Source of the DNA: Microbacterium oleivorans NBRC 103075
Lineage (GTDB): Bacteria; Actinomycetota; Actinomycetes; Actinomycetales; Microbacteriaceae
NCBI RefSeq assembly: GCF_001552475.1
Contig: NZ_BCRG01000014.1
Coordinates: 43,590 to 107,589 of the forward strand
Length of the DNA: 64,000 nt
Reading direction: 5' to 3'
The notes under the pieces are model-generated. The model worked only from the letters and a program-made list of their open reading frames with translations. It had not been told where the DNA came from and searched no databases. Position numbers and translations under genes: made by a program. Position 1 is the first letter of the stretch; the number at the start of each line of letters is the position of its first letter. Positions 35,241 to 43,545 of the stretch are shown here, one piece after another.

Positions 35241-35654
35241 ATGAGCACCAGGTACCGGACCGCCGCAATCAACGACGACGGCGGAACCGGAGTCTCCCGG
35301 GTGGAGGGCGGCCTCGAGGTCGCGGTCTCGAACCCGCTCAGTCCCGATGCGGATCTCTCCCGCAGCAACCCGGAGCAGCTCCTCGCCCTCGCGTGGGCGA
35401 CCTGCCTCGACGCGACACTGCAGGCGATCGTGAAGGGCGCCCACCGTACGAGTGTCCGCGTCGAGGTCGAGCTCCACGACTCCGCTGAGCGCGGCGGCTA
35501 CGAGTTCCACGTCGTCGCCTTCGTCTCCGCCGAAGGCCGTACGCTCGCCGAGACCGAGACTCTCGTGACCGCCGCTCACGACCGGTGCCCCATCTCCCGG
35601 CTCCTGCAGGGAGCGTCGACCGTCGGCATCCGTGCCGAGGAATGGGCAGGCTGA
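35241..35654 (+). CDS. OsmC/Ohr-family peroxiredoxin-like protein
   Basis: A 137-aa OsmC-fold protein. The two redox cysteines are present: Cys55 in AWATCLDATL and Cys116 in HDRCPISRLL, the spacing of organic hydroperoxide resistance proteins. Ohr proteins reduce fatty-acid and other organic peroxides as dimers recycled by lipoylated proteins. I chose the ATG at 35241 because a perfect TATAGT -10 ends 7 nt upstream; an ATG at 35217 would place coding sequence over the promoter. No adjacent MarR-type OhrR is present. Confidence 0.9.
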   Translation: MSTRYRTAAINDDGGTGVSRVEGGLEVAVSNPLSPDADLSRSNPEQLLALAWATCLDATLQAIVKGAHRTSVRVEVELHDSAERGGYEFHVVAFVSAEGRTLAETETLVTAAHDRCPISRLLQGASTVGIRAEEWAG

Positions 35655-35657
35655 GCC

Positions 35658-36170
35658 TCAGCGGTCGACGGCGAATCCGAGATGCGGCATGTCCACGCCG
35701 CGGTAGTGCGTCAAGAATCGACGGCGCACCGTCATCCCGAGTCGGATCGCGACGTTCATCGAGGCGACGTTCGTGTCACGGACCTTCGCCCAGATCGTCG
35801 CGGCGTCGAGCTGTCGGAACGCCCAGTCCCGTGACGCGGTCGCCGCCTCGGTGGCGAAGCCGCGGTGCCAGTGCGCGCGATGGAACAGGTAGCCCACCTC
35901 GAGGATGTCGTCGTCCTCGAGGCGCTGACGCGTGATCCCGCACTGACCGATCATCCGCCCGGGCGCATCCCTCAGCTCCACCGCCCAGAGGCCGAAGCCG
36001 TCCTCGTCGTAGCGCTGCAGGTTTCGATCGAGCCACGCCCGTGACTCGGAATCGTCGAACGGGCCCTCGTACGCGGCCATGGCGACCGGGTCCGTCAAAA
36101 TCTCCCGGAGGTTCGGAAGGTCCGTCTCACTCATGTCACGGAGGACGAGCCGCGTGGTCTGCAGTCTCAT
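35658..36170 (-). CDS. GNAT-family N-acetyltransferase (RimJ/RimL-like)
   Basis: A 170-aa acetyltransferase of the Acetyltransf_3 group. It begins LQTTRLVLRDMSETD, has the motif A region GYLFHRAHWHRGFATEAA that binds acetyl-CoA, and ends with AIRLGMTVRRRFLTHYRG. RimJ/RimL relatives acetylate protein N termini, while others modify small amines or antibiotics; the substrate is unknown. The ATG overlaps the stop of the upstream pentapeptide-like gene (ATGA), so the two are coupled. Confidence 0.88.
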   Translation of the reverse strand: MRLQTTRLVLRDMSETDLPNLREILTDPVAMAAYEGPFDDSESRAWLDRNLQRYDEDGFGLWAVELRDAPGRMIGQCGITRQRLEDDDILEVGYLFHRAHWHRGFATEAATASRDWAFRQLDAATIWAKVRDTNVASMNVAIRLGMTVRRRFLTHYRGVDMPHLGFAVDR

Positions 36171-36829
36171 CACTCGCGCCTCACATCGATGCCGAGGGAT
36201 GCCGCGAACGCGAGCGCGTGCGTCATCGCCTGGTCTGCGGTCACGGTGACGCCGCGCAGCATCCGGACGTCCGTGAACGAGAGCACCTCCGCGCCCCGGA
36301 GGTCGACGTCGTTCGTCTGCCACTCGCGGACATCCCACTCGTCGATACTCGACTCCGATACCCGGAGGCGCTCGACGCGGGAGCCCGGAAGGTCGAGTGT
36401 GCCGATGCGGCATCCCGTCACCTCGACGTCGCGAAGCGTGGCAGCGCCACCCGCAAGGTAATCGATGCGGACGCCGTCGAGGATGAGGCCGTCGCACCGG
36501 GCGCGGGAGAGGTCCAGCGTGCCGATACGCCCGCCACGGATGATGACGGTCCGCCACGTGGAGTCCCGTGCGATCACCTCCACAGCCGAAAGGCCGTCGA
36601 CCACGACGTCAGAGAGGATCGCGCCCCTCACATCCACGGTCTGGACGGATGCCGCCGCCACGACGCTCTCGCTGATCCGAGAGTGCGCAGCGTCCGTCGT
36701 TCCGGAGTCGAGCTCGATCCGCGACTCGGAGAACTCGCCCGACCGGCTCAGCGTCGCCGGCGCGAACTCGCGGGGCAGATCCGGATCCGGGATACGGGGC
36801 GGCTCGGGACGGATACGGGTGCGGGCCAT
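36170..36829 (-). CDS. Pentapeptide-repeat-like protein
   Basis: A 219-aa protein. Residues ~60-190 follow an irregular five-residue periodicity (for example [16 protein letters not shown] and [18 protein letters not shown], with GTLDLP recurring), consistent with a right-handed quadrilateral beta helix. The first ~40 residues are Pro/Arg-rich and probably disordered. Pentapeptide proteins include DNA mimics that protect gyrase, but most have unknown roles; nothing here shows gyrase binding. It overlaps the GNAT gene by 3-4 nt, and its start region lies close to the ileS T-box promoter on the other strand. Confidence 0.8.
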   Translation of the reverse strand: MARTRIRPEPPRIPDPDLPREFAPATLSRSGEFSESRIELDSGTTDAAHSRISESVVAAASVQTVDVRGAILSDVVVDGLSAVEVIARDSTWRTVIIRGGRIGTLDLSRARCDGLILDGVRIDYLAGGAATLRDVEVTGCRIGTLDLPGSRVERLRVSESSIDEWDVREWQTNDVDLRGAEVLSFTDVRMLRGVTVTADQAMTHALAFAASLGIDVRRE

Positions 36830-36850
36830 GACGCCAGGCTATGCCGACGG

Positions 36851-36856
36851 TATGAT
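36851..36856 (+). promoter_or_regulatory. -10 element of the ileS T-box transcript
   Basis: A consensus-like TATGAT; predicted start near 36863, just before T-box stem I. Confidence 0.6.
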
Positions 36857-36862
36857 CGACGC

Positions 36863-37049
36863 ATCAGCACCGATCCGGCCATCACCGGGGAGCTCTCGGA
36901 AGAACAGCGGTCCGCCGCCCAGTAGACCCGAGCGGGGCAGGCCCGTCATCGCCGCAGGTGAGTGGGTGAACCCGGATCCGGGTTGCGCCAAGCGGGGTGG
37001 TACCGCGGTCCTCGGATCGTCCTCGCAGGACCAGACCTGCAGGAGCGAC
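36863..37049 (+). promoter_or_regulatory. T-box riboswitch, isoleucine-specific, actinobacterial type
   Basis: A ~187-nt leader. The ultrashort stem I is CCGG-CCATCA-CCGG, with the isoleucine specifier ATC at 36881-36883. Stem III is the palindromic hairpin AACCCGGATCCGGGTT (36969-36984). The hallmark T-box GGTGGTACCGCG is at 36996-37007, and its TGGT bulge would pair with the NCCA end of uncharged tRNA-Ile. No intrinsic terminator with a U tract follows; instead GGTCCT/AGGACC pairing and TCCT tracts precede the AGGAG at 37041-37045. This indicates translational control, as described for actinobacterial ileS T-boxes. Uncharged tRNA should raise IleS synthesis. Confidence 0.9.
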
Positions 37050-40000
37050 ATGACCTACCCCCGACCTTCCGCCTTCGGCCCCGCCGCCGACGCGACCAGC
37101 CCGGTCGTCCCGAGCCCGCGGTTCCCCGACGTCGAGCGCGACGTCCTCGCCTTCTGGGAGCAGGACGATACGTTTCGCGCCTCCATCGCGCAGCGCGACG
37201 GCGCTGACGAGTGGGTGTTCTACGACGGCCCGCCGTTCGCCAACGGCCTGCCGCACTACGGCCATCTCCTCACGGGATACGCGAAGGACCTCTTCCCGCG
37301 TTTCCAGACGATGCGCGGCAAGAAGGTCGACCGTGTCTTCGGCTGGGACACCCACGGGCTCCCCGCAGAGCTCGAGGCGATGAAGCAGCTCGGTATCACC
37401 GAGAAGAGCGAGATCGAGGACATGGGGATCGCCGCGTTCAACGCGAAGGCGCGCTCCTCCGTCCTCGAGTACACGCAGGAGTGGGAGAACTACGTCACCC
37501 GCCAGGCGCGCTGGGTCGACTTCGAGCGGGGCTACAAGACGCTCGACACCGGGTACATGGAATCCGTGCTCTGGGCCTTCGCAGAGCTGTACGAGAAGGA
37601 CCTCGCCTACGAGGGCCACCGCGTGCTGCCGTACTGCTGGCGCGATGAGACCCCGCTCTCCAATCACGAGCTGCGGATGGACGACGACGTCTACAAGATG
37701 CGTCAGGACCCGTCCGTCACGGTCACCTTCCCGCTCGTCGGGGCGAAGGCCGAAGCCCTGGGCCTCACCGCCGTCCGCGCGCTCGCCTGGACGACGACCC
37801 CGTGGACCCTTCCGACCAACCTCGCGCTCGCCGTCGGCCCCGACATCGAGTACGTGGTCCTGCCCGGCGGACCCGCCGGTGCCTCCGACGTCCATGAGGA
37901 CGCGCTCGAGGGCGAATCGCACCGCTACCTGCTCGCCTCCGACCTCCTCGCGAACTACGCGAAGGATCTCGGCTACGCCTCGGCTGACGAGGCCCGCGAC
38001 GCCGTCGACCAGACCGTCCGCGGGGCCGACCTCGCCGACGTCGCCTACGACCGGCTCTTCGACTACTACGCCGACGAGGAGACCTGGGGCACGCAGAACG
38101 CGTGGCGCATCCTCGTCGACGACTACGTCACGACGACCGACGGCACGGGCATCGTCCATCAGGCTCCGGCCTACGGTGAGGACGACCAGCGCGTGACGGC
38201 GGCCGCCGGCATCCCGCTCATCATGAGCCTCGACGACGGCGGACGTTTCCTGCCGCAGGTCGCCGACGTCGCCGGCGAGCTCTGGATGGACGCCAACCGC
38301 CCGCTGATCCGGCTGTTGAAGGGTGAGGGGCGACTGCTCCGCGAAGCGAGCTACGAGCACTCGTACCCGCACTGCTGGCGCTGCCGGAACCCCCTCATCT
38401 ACAAGGCCGTCTCGAGTTGGTTCGTCCGGGTCACCTCGATCAAGGACCGCCTCGTCGAACTCAACGAGCAGATCACCTGGGCGCCCGAGAACGTCAAGCA
38501 CGGGCAGTTCGGAAAGTGGCTCGAAGGTGCGCGCGACTGGTCGATCAGCCGCAACCGATTCTGGGGCTCGCCCATCCCGGTGTGGAAGAGCGACGACCCC
38601 GAGTACCCGCGCGTCGACGTCTACGGATCGCTCGCCGACCTCGAGCGCGACTTCGGTCGCCTCCCCGTCAACGAGGCGGGCGAGGTCGACCTCCACCGTC
38701 CGTTCATCGACGACTTGACCCGGCCCAACCCCGACGACCCGACCGGGAACTCGACGATGCGTCGCATCGAGGATGTCTTCGACGTGTGGTTCGACTCCGG
38801 GTCGATGCCGTACGCGCAGGTGCACTACCCGTTCGAGAACCGCGACTGGTTCGACGAGCACGCGCCGGCGGACTTCATCGTCGAGTACATCGGGCAGACG
38901 CGCGGCTGGTTCTACGTCATGCACGTGCTCTCGGGGGCGCTGTTCGACCGTCCGGCGTTCGCGGGTGTCGCCTGCCACGGCATCGTCCTCGGCAGCGACG
39001 GTCAGAAGATGTCGAAGTCGCTCCGGAACTACCCGGACGTCAGCGAGGTCTTCGACCGCGACGGCTCCGACGCCATGCGCTGGTTCCTGATGAGCTCGTC
39101 CGTCCTCCGCGGCGGCAATCTCGTCGTCACCGAGGAGGGCATCCGCTCGGGTGTCCGCGAGTTCCTGCTGCCGCTGTGGAACGCGTGGTACTTCTTCTCG
39201 ACCTATGCGAACGCCGCGGGCGGCCAGGACGGTACCGGCTACGAGGCGACGCGTCGGACGGATTCGACGAACGTGCTCGATCGCCACATCCTGGCGCTGC
39301 TCGGCGACCTCGTCCGCGACGTCGCCGCCGACCTCGAGGCGCTCGACTCGACGATGGCCGCGGCCAAGCTCCGCGACTTCGTCGAGGCGCTCACGAACTG
39401 GTACATCCGGCGTTCGCGGGATCGGTTCTGGGTGGGGGTGGATGCCGCGGACCCCACCACGACCGAGGCGTTCGACACCCTCTACACGGTGCTCGAGACG
39501 CTCACCCGCGTCGCGGCGCCCCTCATCCCGCTCGTCTCCGAGCGCGTGTGGCAGGGCTTGACGGGTGGGCGCAGTGTCCACCTGGAGGACTGGCCGGACG
39601 CCGACGAGTTCGCCCCGGCATCCGACATCCGCGAGGCCATGGACACCGTCCGGGAGGTCTCGTCGGTCGCGAACGCCCTCCGCAAGAAGGAGGGCAAGCG
39701 CGTCCGCCTACCGCTCGCCTCGCTGACGGTCGCCGTCGCCGGAGCCGACGCGCTCGCTCAGTTCGAGGACATCGTCCGCGAGGAGCTGAACGTCAAGGCC
39801 GTCGAGGTCGTCGAGCTGACCGAGGGCCTCGCCGAGCAGTACGGCATCAGCCAGCGCCTCGCGGTCAACGCACGCGCCGCGGGTCCGCGGCTCGGCAAGC
39901 AGGTGCAGCACGTCATCAAGGGCGCCAAGGCGGGTCTGTGGACCGAGGAGAACGGCGTGGTCGTCGTCGACGGCATCGCGTTGGAGCCGGGGGAGTACGA

Positions 40001-40427
40001 CCTCACGCTCGAGGCCGGCGGCGTCGCCGAAGGCACCGCGATCGCGCTCCTCCCGCGCGCCGGGTTCGTCCTCCTCGACACCACGACGACACCCGAGCTC
40101 GAGGCCGAGGGCCTCGCGCGCGACGTCATCCGCGCCGTGCAGGACGCCCGCAAGGCCGCCGGGTTCGAGGTGAGCGACCGCATCGCGCTGCAGCTCACCT
40201 TCGACGACCGCGCCGATGCCGACGCTGTCGCCGGGGCCTTCGATGTCGCCGACGTCGCGGGGGAGACCCTGTCGGTCGCCGACCTCGTCGCCACCGCCGA
40301 CGGCTCCACCCTGCGGGGTGAGGCGCTTCGCTCGAGCCCCGAGCACACGGCATCCGTCCCCGCCGGCACGTACGCGAACGCCGGCGACTTCACGATCGGC
40401 GTCCGCCGGATCGGAGCGACCTCATGA
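37050..40427 (+). CDS. ileS: Isoleucyl-tRNA synthetase, eukaryal-like (IleS2) type
   Basis: A 1125-aa class I synthetase. The HIGH equivalent HYGH is at 69-72, [12 protein letters not shown] follows, a CP1 editing domain occupies the middle, and QKMSKSLRN is the KMSKS loop near residue 655. Length and these signatures place it in the eukaryal-like lineage that is characteristically mupirocin-insensitive; that phenotype is inference. A long C-terminal anticodon-binding and extra domain runs from about 700 to the end. Start ATG 37050 follows AGGAG at the end of the T-box. The stop overlaps folC. Confidence 0.97.
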   Translation: MTYPRPSAFGPAADATSPVVPSPRFPDVERDVLAFWEQDDTFRASIAQRDGADEWVFYDGPPFANGLPHYGHLLTGYAKDLFPRFQTMRGKKVDRVFGWDTHGLPAELEAMKQLGITEKSEIEDMGIAAFNAKARSSVLEYTQEWENYVTRQARWVDFERGYKTLDTGYMESVLWAFAELYEKDLAYEGHRVLPYCWRDETPLSNHELRMDDDVYKMRQDPSVTVTFPLVGAKAEALGLTAVRALAWTTTPWTLPTNLALAVGPDIEYVVLPGGPAGASDVHEDALEGESHRYLLASDLLANYAKDLGYASADEARDAVDQTVRGADLADVAYDRLFDYYADEETWGTQNAWRILVDDYVTTTDGTGIVHQAPAYGEDDQRVTAAAGIPLIMSLDDGGRFLPQVADVAGELWMDANRPLIRLLKGEGRLLREASYEHSYPHCWRCRNPLIYKAVSSWFVRVTSIKDRLVELNEQITWAPENVKHGQFGKWLEGARDWSISRNRFWGSPIPVWKSDDPEYPRVDVYGSLADLERDFGRLPVNEAGEVDLHRPFIDDLTRPNPDDPTGNSTMRRIEDVFDVWFDSGSMPYAQVHYPFENRDWFDEHAPADFIVEYIGQTRGWFYVMHVLSGALFDRPAFAGVACHGIVLGSDGQKMSKSLRNYPDVSEVFDRDGSDAMRWFLMSSSVLRGGNLVVTEEGIRSGVREFLLPLWNAWYFFSTYANAAGGQDGTGYEATRRTDSTNVLDRHILALLGDLVRDVAADLEALDSTMAAAKLRDFVEALTNWYIRRSRDRFWVGVDAADPTTTEAFDTLYTVLETLTRVAAPLIPLVSERVWQGLTGGRSVHLEDWPDADEFAPASDIREAMDTVREVSSVANALRKKEGKRVRLPLASLTVAVAGADALAQFEDIVREELNVKAVEVVELTEGLAEQYGISQRLAVNARAAGPRLGKQVQHVIKGAKAGLWTEENGVVVVDGIALEPGEYDLTLEAGGVAEGTAIALLPRAGFVLLDTTTTPELEAEGLARDVIRAVQDARKAAGFEVSDRIALQLTFDDRADADAVAGAFDVADVAGETLSVADLVATADGSTLRGEALRSSPEHTASVPAGTYANAGDFTIGVRRIGATS

Positions 40428-41776
40428 GTGACCGGACACGAGCGGATGCCGTCTACGCGGCGCTTCTGGAACGCCAGGGGGAGCGGTGGGTCGAGCCGCG
40501 CGTCGAACGCACACGGCGCGCTCTCGAGCTCCTCGGCGACCCGCAGCGGACTTACCGCGTCATCCACGTGACGGGCACCAACGGGAAGACGTCGACGAGC
40601 CGGATCGCCGAGTCGATCGTGCGCGCGCACGGCCTCCGGACGGGCCTGTTCACGAGCCCTCACCTGCAACGCTTCACCGAGCGGATCACGGTCGACGGCG
40701 AGCCGATCGCCGACGCCGCGATCGCCGACGCCTGGGACGAGATCGCGCCCATCGTCGCCCTCGTCGATGACGAGCTCGAGCAGAAGGACGAGCCCCCGCT
40801 CACGTTCTTCGAGTTGCTCACCGTCCTCGCGTTCGTCTGCTTCGCCGACGCGCCGGTCGACGTCGCGGTGGTCGAAGTCGGCATGGGTGGTTCGTGGGAT
40901 GCCACGAACACGGCCGATGGCGACGTCGCCGTGTTCGCGCCGATCGACATCGACCACGCCGACAAGCTCGGCGACACCATCGGGGAGATCGCGACCGTCA
41001 AGGCGGGGATCATCAAGCAGGGAGCTGCCGCCGTCTCCGCCGCGCAGACGCCCGCTGCGACGAGCGTGCTCGCCTCGGCAGCTCGTGCCCGGGGCGCTTC
41101 GCTCGCGGTGGAGGGGGAGCAGTTCGGCCTGCTCGACCAGAAGCTCGCCGTGGGTGGTCAACTGTTCACCCTGCGGGGTCTCGCCGCGACGTATGAGGAG
41201 CTCTACCTGCCGCTCTACGGCGCGCACCAGGGGCACAACGCGGCGCTGGCGATCGCGGCGGTCGAATCGCTGATCGGCGGGGGGACGCAGGCGATCGCGG
41301 CCGACGTCCTCGCCGACGGTCTGGGCAATGTCACGTCCCCGGGGCGGCTGCAGCTCGTCGGAATCGCCCCCACGGTGATCGTCGACAGCGCACACAACCC
41401 GCACGGCGCGCGCTCGCTGGTCGCTGCGCTCGGCGACTCGTTCGACTTCGACGAATGGGGACTCGTCCTCGGTGCCTTCGCCGATAAGGACGTGGCCGGC
41501 ATCGTCGGTACGCTCGCCCCGGCTGTCGCGCACGTGTTCGCTACGGCGCCCGAGTCCGACCGAGCAGAAGAGCCGGATGCCGTCGCCGACCTCGTCGAGC
41601 AGACGGAGACCCCCGTCACTGTGCACCGCGACCTCGCCGAGGCCGCCGAGGCGGCGCGCGCCTGGGCTGCGGACTCCGAGCGCCGCGCGGTCGTCATCGC
41701 CGGAAGCGTCTTCCTGGCTGGCGAGGCCGTCGTCCTCGCCGAGGCGGAGGACTGGAAGTCGGGGTACCGCTCATGA
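40424..41776 (+). CDS. folC: Bifunctional dihydrofolate synthase/folylpolyglutamate synthase
   Basis: A 450-aa Mur-ligase-fold enzyme. The P loop [12 protein letters not shown] is at about 49-60, an omega-loop region follows, and [12 protein letters not shown] lies in the C-terminal domain that binds glutamate. It adds glutamate to dihydropteroate and to reduced folates. The start overlaps the ileS stop (ATGA) and the stop overlaps the next gene the same way, so translation of the ileS-folC-DUF4233 series is chained and T-box control may reach folate genes. Confidence 0.95.
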   Translation: MSDRTRADAVYAALLERQGERWVEPRVERTRRALELLGDPQRTYRVIHVTGTNGKTSTSRIAESIVRAHGLRTGLFTSPHLQRFTERITVDGEPIADAAIADAWDEIAPIVALVDDELEQKDEPPLTFFELLTVLAFVCFADAPVDVAVVEVGMGGSWDATNTADGDVAVFAPIDIDHADKLGDTIGEIATVKAGIIKQGAAAVSAAQTPAATSVLASAARARGASLAVEGEQFGLLDQKLAVGGQLFTLRGLAATYEELYLPLYGAHQGHNAALAIAAVESLIGGGTQAIAADVLADGLGNVTSPGRLQLVGIAPTVIVDSAHNPHGARSLVAALGDSFDFDEWGLVLGAFADKDVAGIVGTLAPAVAHVFATAPESDRAEEPDAVADLVEQTETPVTVHRDLAEAAEAARAWAADSERRAVVIAGSVFLAGEAVVLAEAEDWKSGYRS

Positions 41777-42171
41777 GCCGCACGCCGCGAGCTCGACGCC
41801 AGCGAGGCGCTCAGGAGTCCCTTCTGTCGGTGATCCTGGGCTTCGAGTCGATCGTCGCGTTCCTGGCGGGTCTCTCGATCTACGGGCTCAAAGCGCTCCC
41901 CGCCGGCATCGAGCCGTGGTGGGGCATCGTCGCCGGTGTCGCCCTCGGCATCCTGATGATCGTTCTCAGCGCGTTCACCCGGTACCGCTGGGGTGTCATC
42001 GCGGGCGGAGCGCTACAGGTGCTGATCGCGCTCGGCGCGTTCCTCGTGCCGGCGCTCCTCATCGCCGCCGCTGTTTTCGGCGCGTTGTACGTGTATGGCA
42101 CCATCAAGGGCGGCGCGCTCGACGAGCGCAACGCCACACTCGCCGCCGAGGCGGAGAAGAACGGAGACTGA
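41773..42171 (+). CDS. DUF4233 membrane protein
   Basis: 132 aa with four hydrophobic segments: about 16-40 (VILGFESIVAFLAGLSIYGL), 50-70, 73-90 and 92-112. A short basic N terminus RTPRARRQRG precedes them. The family is conserved in actinobacteria between folC and ndk (Rv2446c in M. tuberculosis) with no known function. Start and position overlap folC by 4 nt, and ndk begins 1 nt after the stop. Confidence 0.88.
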   Translation: MSRTPRARRQRGAQESLLSVILGFESIVAFLAGLSIYGLKALPAGIEPWWGIVAGVALGILMIVLSAFTRYRWGVIAGGALQVLIALGAFLVPALLIAAAVFGALYVYGTIKGGALDERNATLAAEAEKNGD

Positions 42172-42172
42172 C

Positions 42173-42589
42173 ATGGCCACCGAACAGACACTCGTCCTCG
42201 TGAAGCCCGACGGCGTCGCGCGCGGACTCACCGGTGCGATCCTCGCGCGCATCGAGGCAAAGGGATACTCGCTCGTCGACATCCGCCTCGTGGAGCCCGA
42301 TCGCGAACGCCTCGAGCAGCACTATGCCGAGCACGCGGGCAAGCCCTTCTACGAACCGCTGCTGGAGTTCATGATGTCGGGGCCGTCCGTGGCGATCCGC
42401 CTCGCCGGCAACCGCGTGATCGAAGGATTCCGCTCCCTCGCGGGCACCACCGATCCGACGTCCGCAGCGCCGGGAACCATCCGTGGCGATTTCGGTCGCG
42501 ACTGGGGTCTCGCCGTGCAGCAGAACCTCGTGCACGGGAGCGACAGCGTCGAATCCGCGAACCGCGAGCTCGCGATCTGGTTCGACTGA
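42173..42589 (+). CDS. ndk: Nucleoside diphosphate kinase
   Basis: A 138-aa Ndk. The phosphorylated His121 is in NLVHGSDS, and the KPDGVARGL motif near the N terminus binds nucleotide. It balances NTP pools by moving the gamma-phosphate between nucleotides. The ATG at 42173 follows the DUF4233 stop immediately and probably relies on re-initiation from the same transcript. Confidence 0.96.
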   Translation: MATEQTLVLVKPDGVARGLTGAILARIEAKGYSLVDIRLVEPDRERLEQHYAEHAGKPFYEPLLEFMMSGPSVAIRLAGNRVIEGFRSLAGTTDPTSAAPGTIRGDFGRDWGLAVQQNLVHGSDSVESANRELAIWFD

Positions 42590-42602
42590 TCACAGCCCTG
42601 AG

Positions 42603-42632
42603 TGCGCCCGTCCCGGTATCGGGGCGGGCGCA
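42603..42632. terminator. Bidirectional terminator between ndk and the VKOR gene
   Basis: A 12-bp stem TGCGCCCGTCCC / GGGGCGGGCGCA (one U-G) with a GGTATC loop, between convergent genes. Confidence 0.65.
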
Positions 42633-42640
42633 TCGTCGTC

Positions 42641-43246
42641 TCAGCGGGTGAACTCCGAGATCCAATCCAGTCGCACCTGGGCGATCACGCCGACGACGGC
42701 GAAGGCGACGATCGCCATGAGCGGCGTCCACGCGATGAGCCCGTCCGCTTTGCGGCGGACTGCGGCGGATGCCGGGATCGCCCCCTCCCGGACGAGGTGC
42801 ACGATGACCGCGAAGAAGGTCGGGATCGTCACGGACCACGTCACCATGCACCACGGGCAGAGCGTCGCCAGCACGAAGATGCTTTGGGTGATGAGCCACA
42901 GGACGAAGGCGAACGCCGCGGTGACGCCGACTCCGAACAGCAACCAGAACCACCGCGCGAAGCGAGCTCCCGCCAGCAGAGCTGCCCCGACGACGATGGG
43001 CGCCATCCAGCCGGTCAGGCCGAGGATCGGGTTCGGGAAGCCGAACACCGCGCCCTGCGCAGACTCCAGGTTCTTGCCGCACTGGACGAGCAGGCTGATG
43101 TCGCAGGATGCCGACGCGCCCGGGTTCTCGAGCAAGCGGAAGCGCTCCGTGGTCAGTTCGAACGCGGCGAACCACCCGACGATGCCGGCGACGATCAGCC
43201 AGATCGCGAAGAGGGTCGGGCGGGGAGAGCGGGTCCGCGTGGTCAT
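42641..43246 (-). CDS. Vitamin K epoxide reductase (VKOR) family protein
   Basis: A 201-aa membrane protein with four to five helices. The loop cysteine pair Cys48 and Cys56 and the active-site Cys130-Pro-Trp-Cys133 (CPWC) are present. Bacterial VKOR re-oxidises a DsbA-like partner outside the membrane using quinones, replacing DsbB. No DsbA gene is adjacent. The ATG at 43246 has GATAAT (43254-43259, minus) 8 nt upstream, so a very short leader; the frame extends further upstream but past that promoter. Confidence 0.92.
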   Translation of the reverse strand: MTTRTRSPRPTLFAIWLIVAGIVGWFAAFELTTERFRLLENPGASASCDISLLVQCGKNLESAQGAVFGFPNPILGLTGWMAPIVVGAALLAGARFARWFWLLFGVGVTAAFAFVLWLITQSIFVLATLCPWCMVTWSVTIPTFFAVIVHLVREGAIPASAAVRRKADGLIAWTPLMAIVAFAVVGVIAQVRLDWISEFTR

Positions 43247-43339
43247 GGGGGCGATTATCGCACCGCGGGTGATCGCTCTCCTGAGCCCCCGGCCGTGCAT
43301 ATCGGAGTGGGTCGGTCACGGTTCTTGCCCGGGTAGTGA

Positions 43340-43345
43340 GATAAT
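43340..43345 (+). promoter_or_regulatory. -10 element of the rne transcript
   Basis: GATAAT with no clear -35. Predicted start near 43352, giving a ~195-nt leader. Confidence 0.45.
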
Positions 43346-43351
43346 GGGGGT

Positions 43352-43545
43352 CGACGTCTCCGCGGCCGCGCCGCCAAGATGTCACAGAAGACTTCGGGCG
43401 GTCAGCGCCCGCGCAGCATCACCCCGCCGAGTGTGCGGGGATCGGCTGCAGACCGAATGAGTTCGCGGCACCCCCGACACCGGAGCGGAGCCGCCCGATT
43501 TTCGCCGGACGGCACGCGGGGCCGTCGGCTAGGAGTAGGCCAGAG
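43352..43545 (+). promoter_or_regulatory. Long structured 5' leader of the RNase E/G gene
   Basis: Three GC-rich hairpins are visible: CGGGCG/CGCCCG (43395-43411), CCCCGC/GCGGGG (43422-43440), and a 9-bp stem with one bulge (43504-43513 with 43521-43529) ending one base before AGGAG. RNase E of E. coli autoregulates through its leader; a similar role here is inference. No other gene is supported in this gap. Confidence 0.4.

Noticed and set aside
36882..39581. An 899-codon open frame antisense to ileS
   Set aside because: It lies fully opposite a synthetase with all motifs, reads as Arg/Val/Glu-rich without a domain, and is expected from GC-rich third positions.
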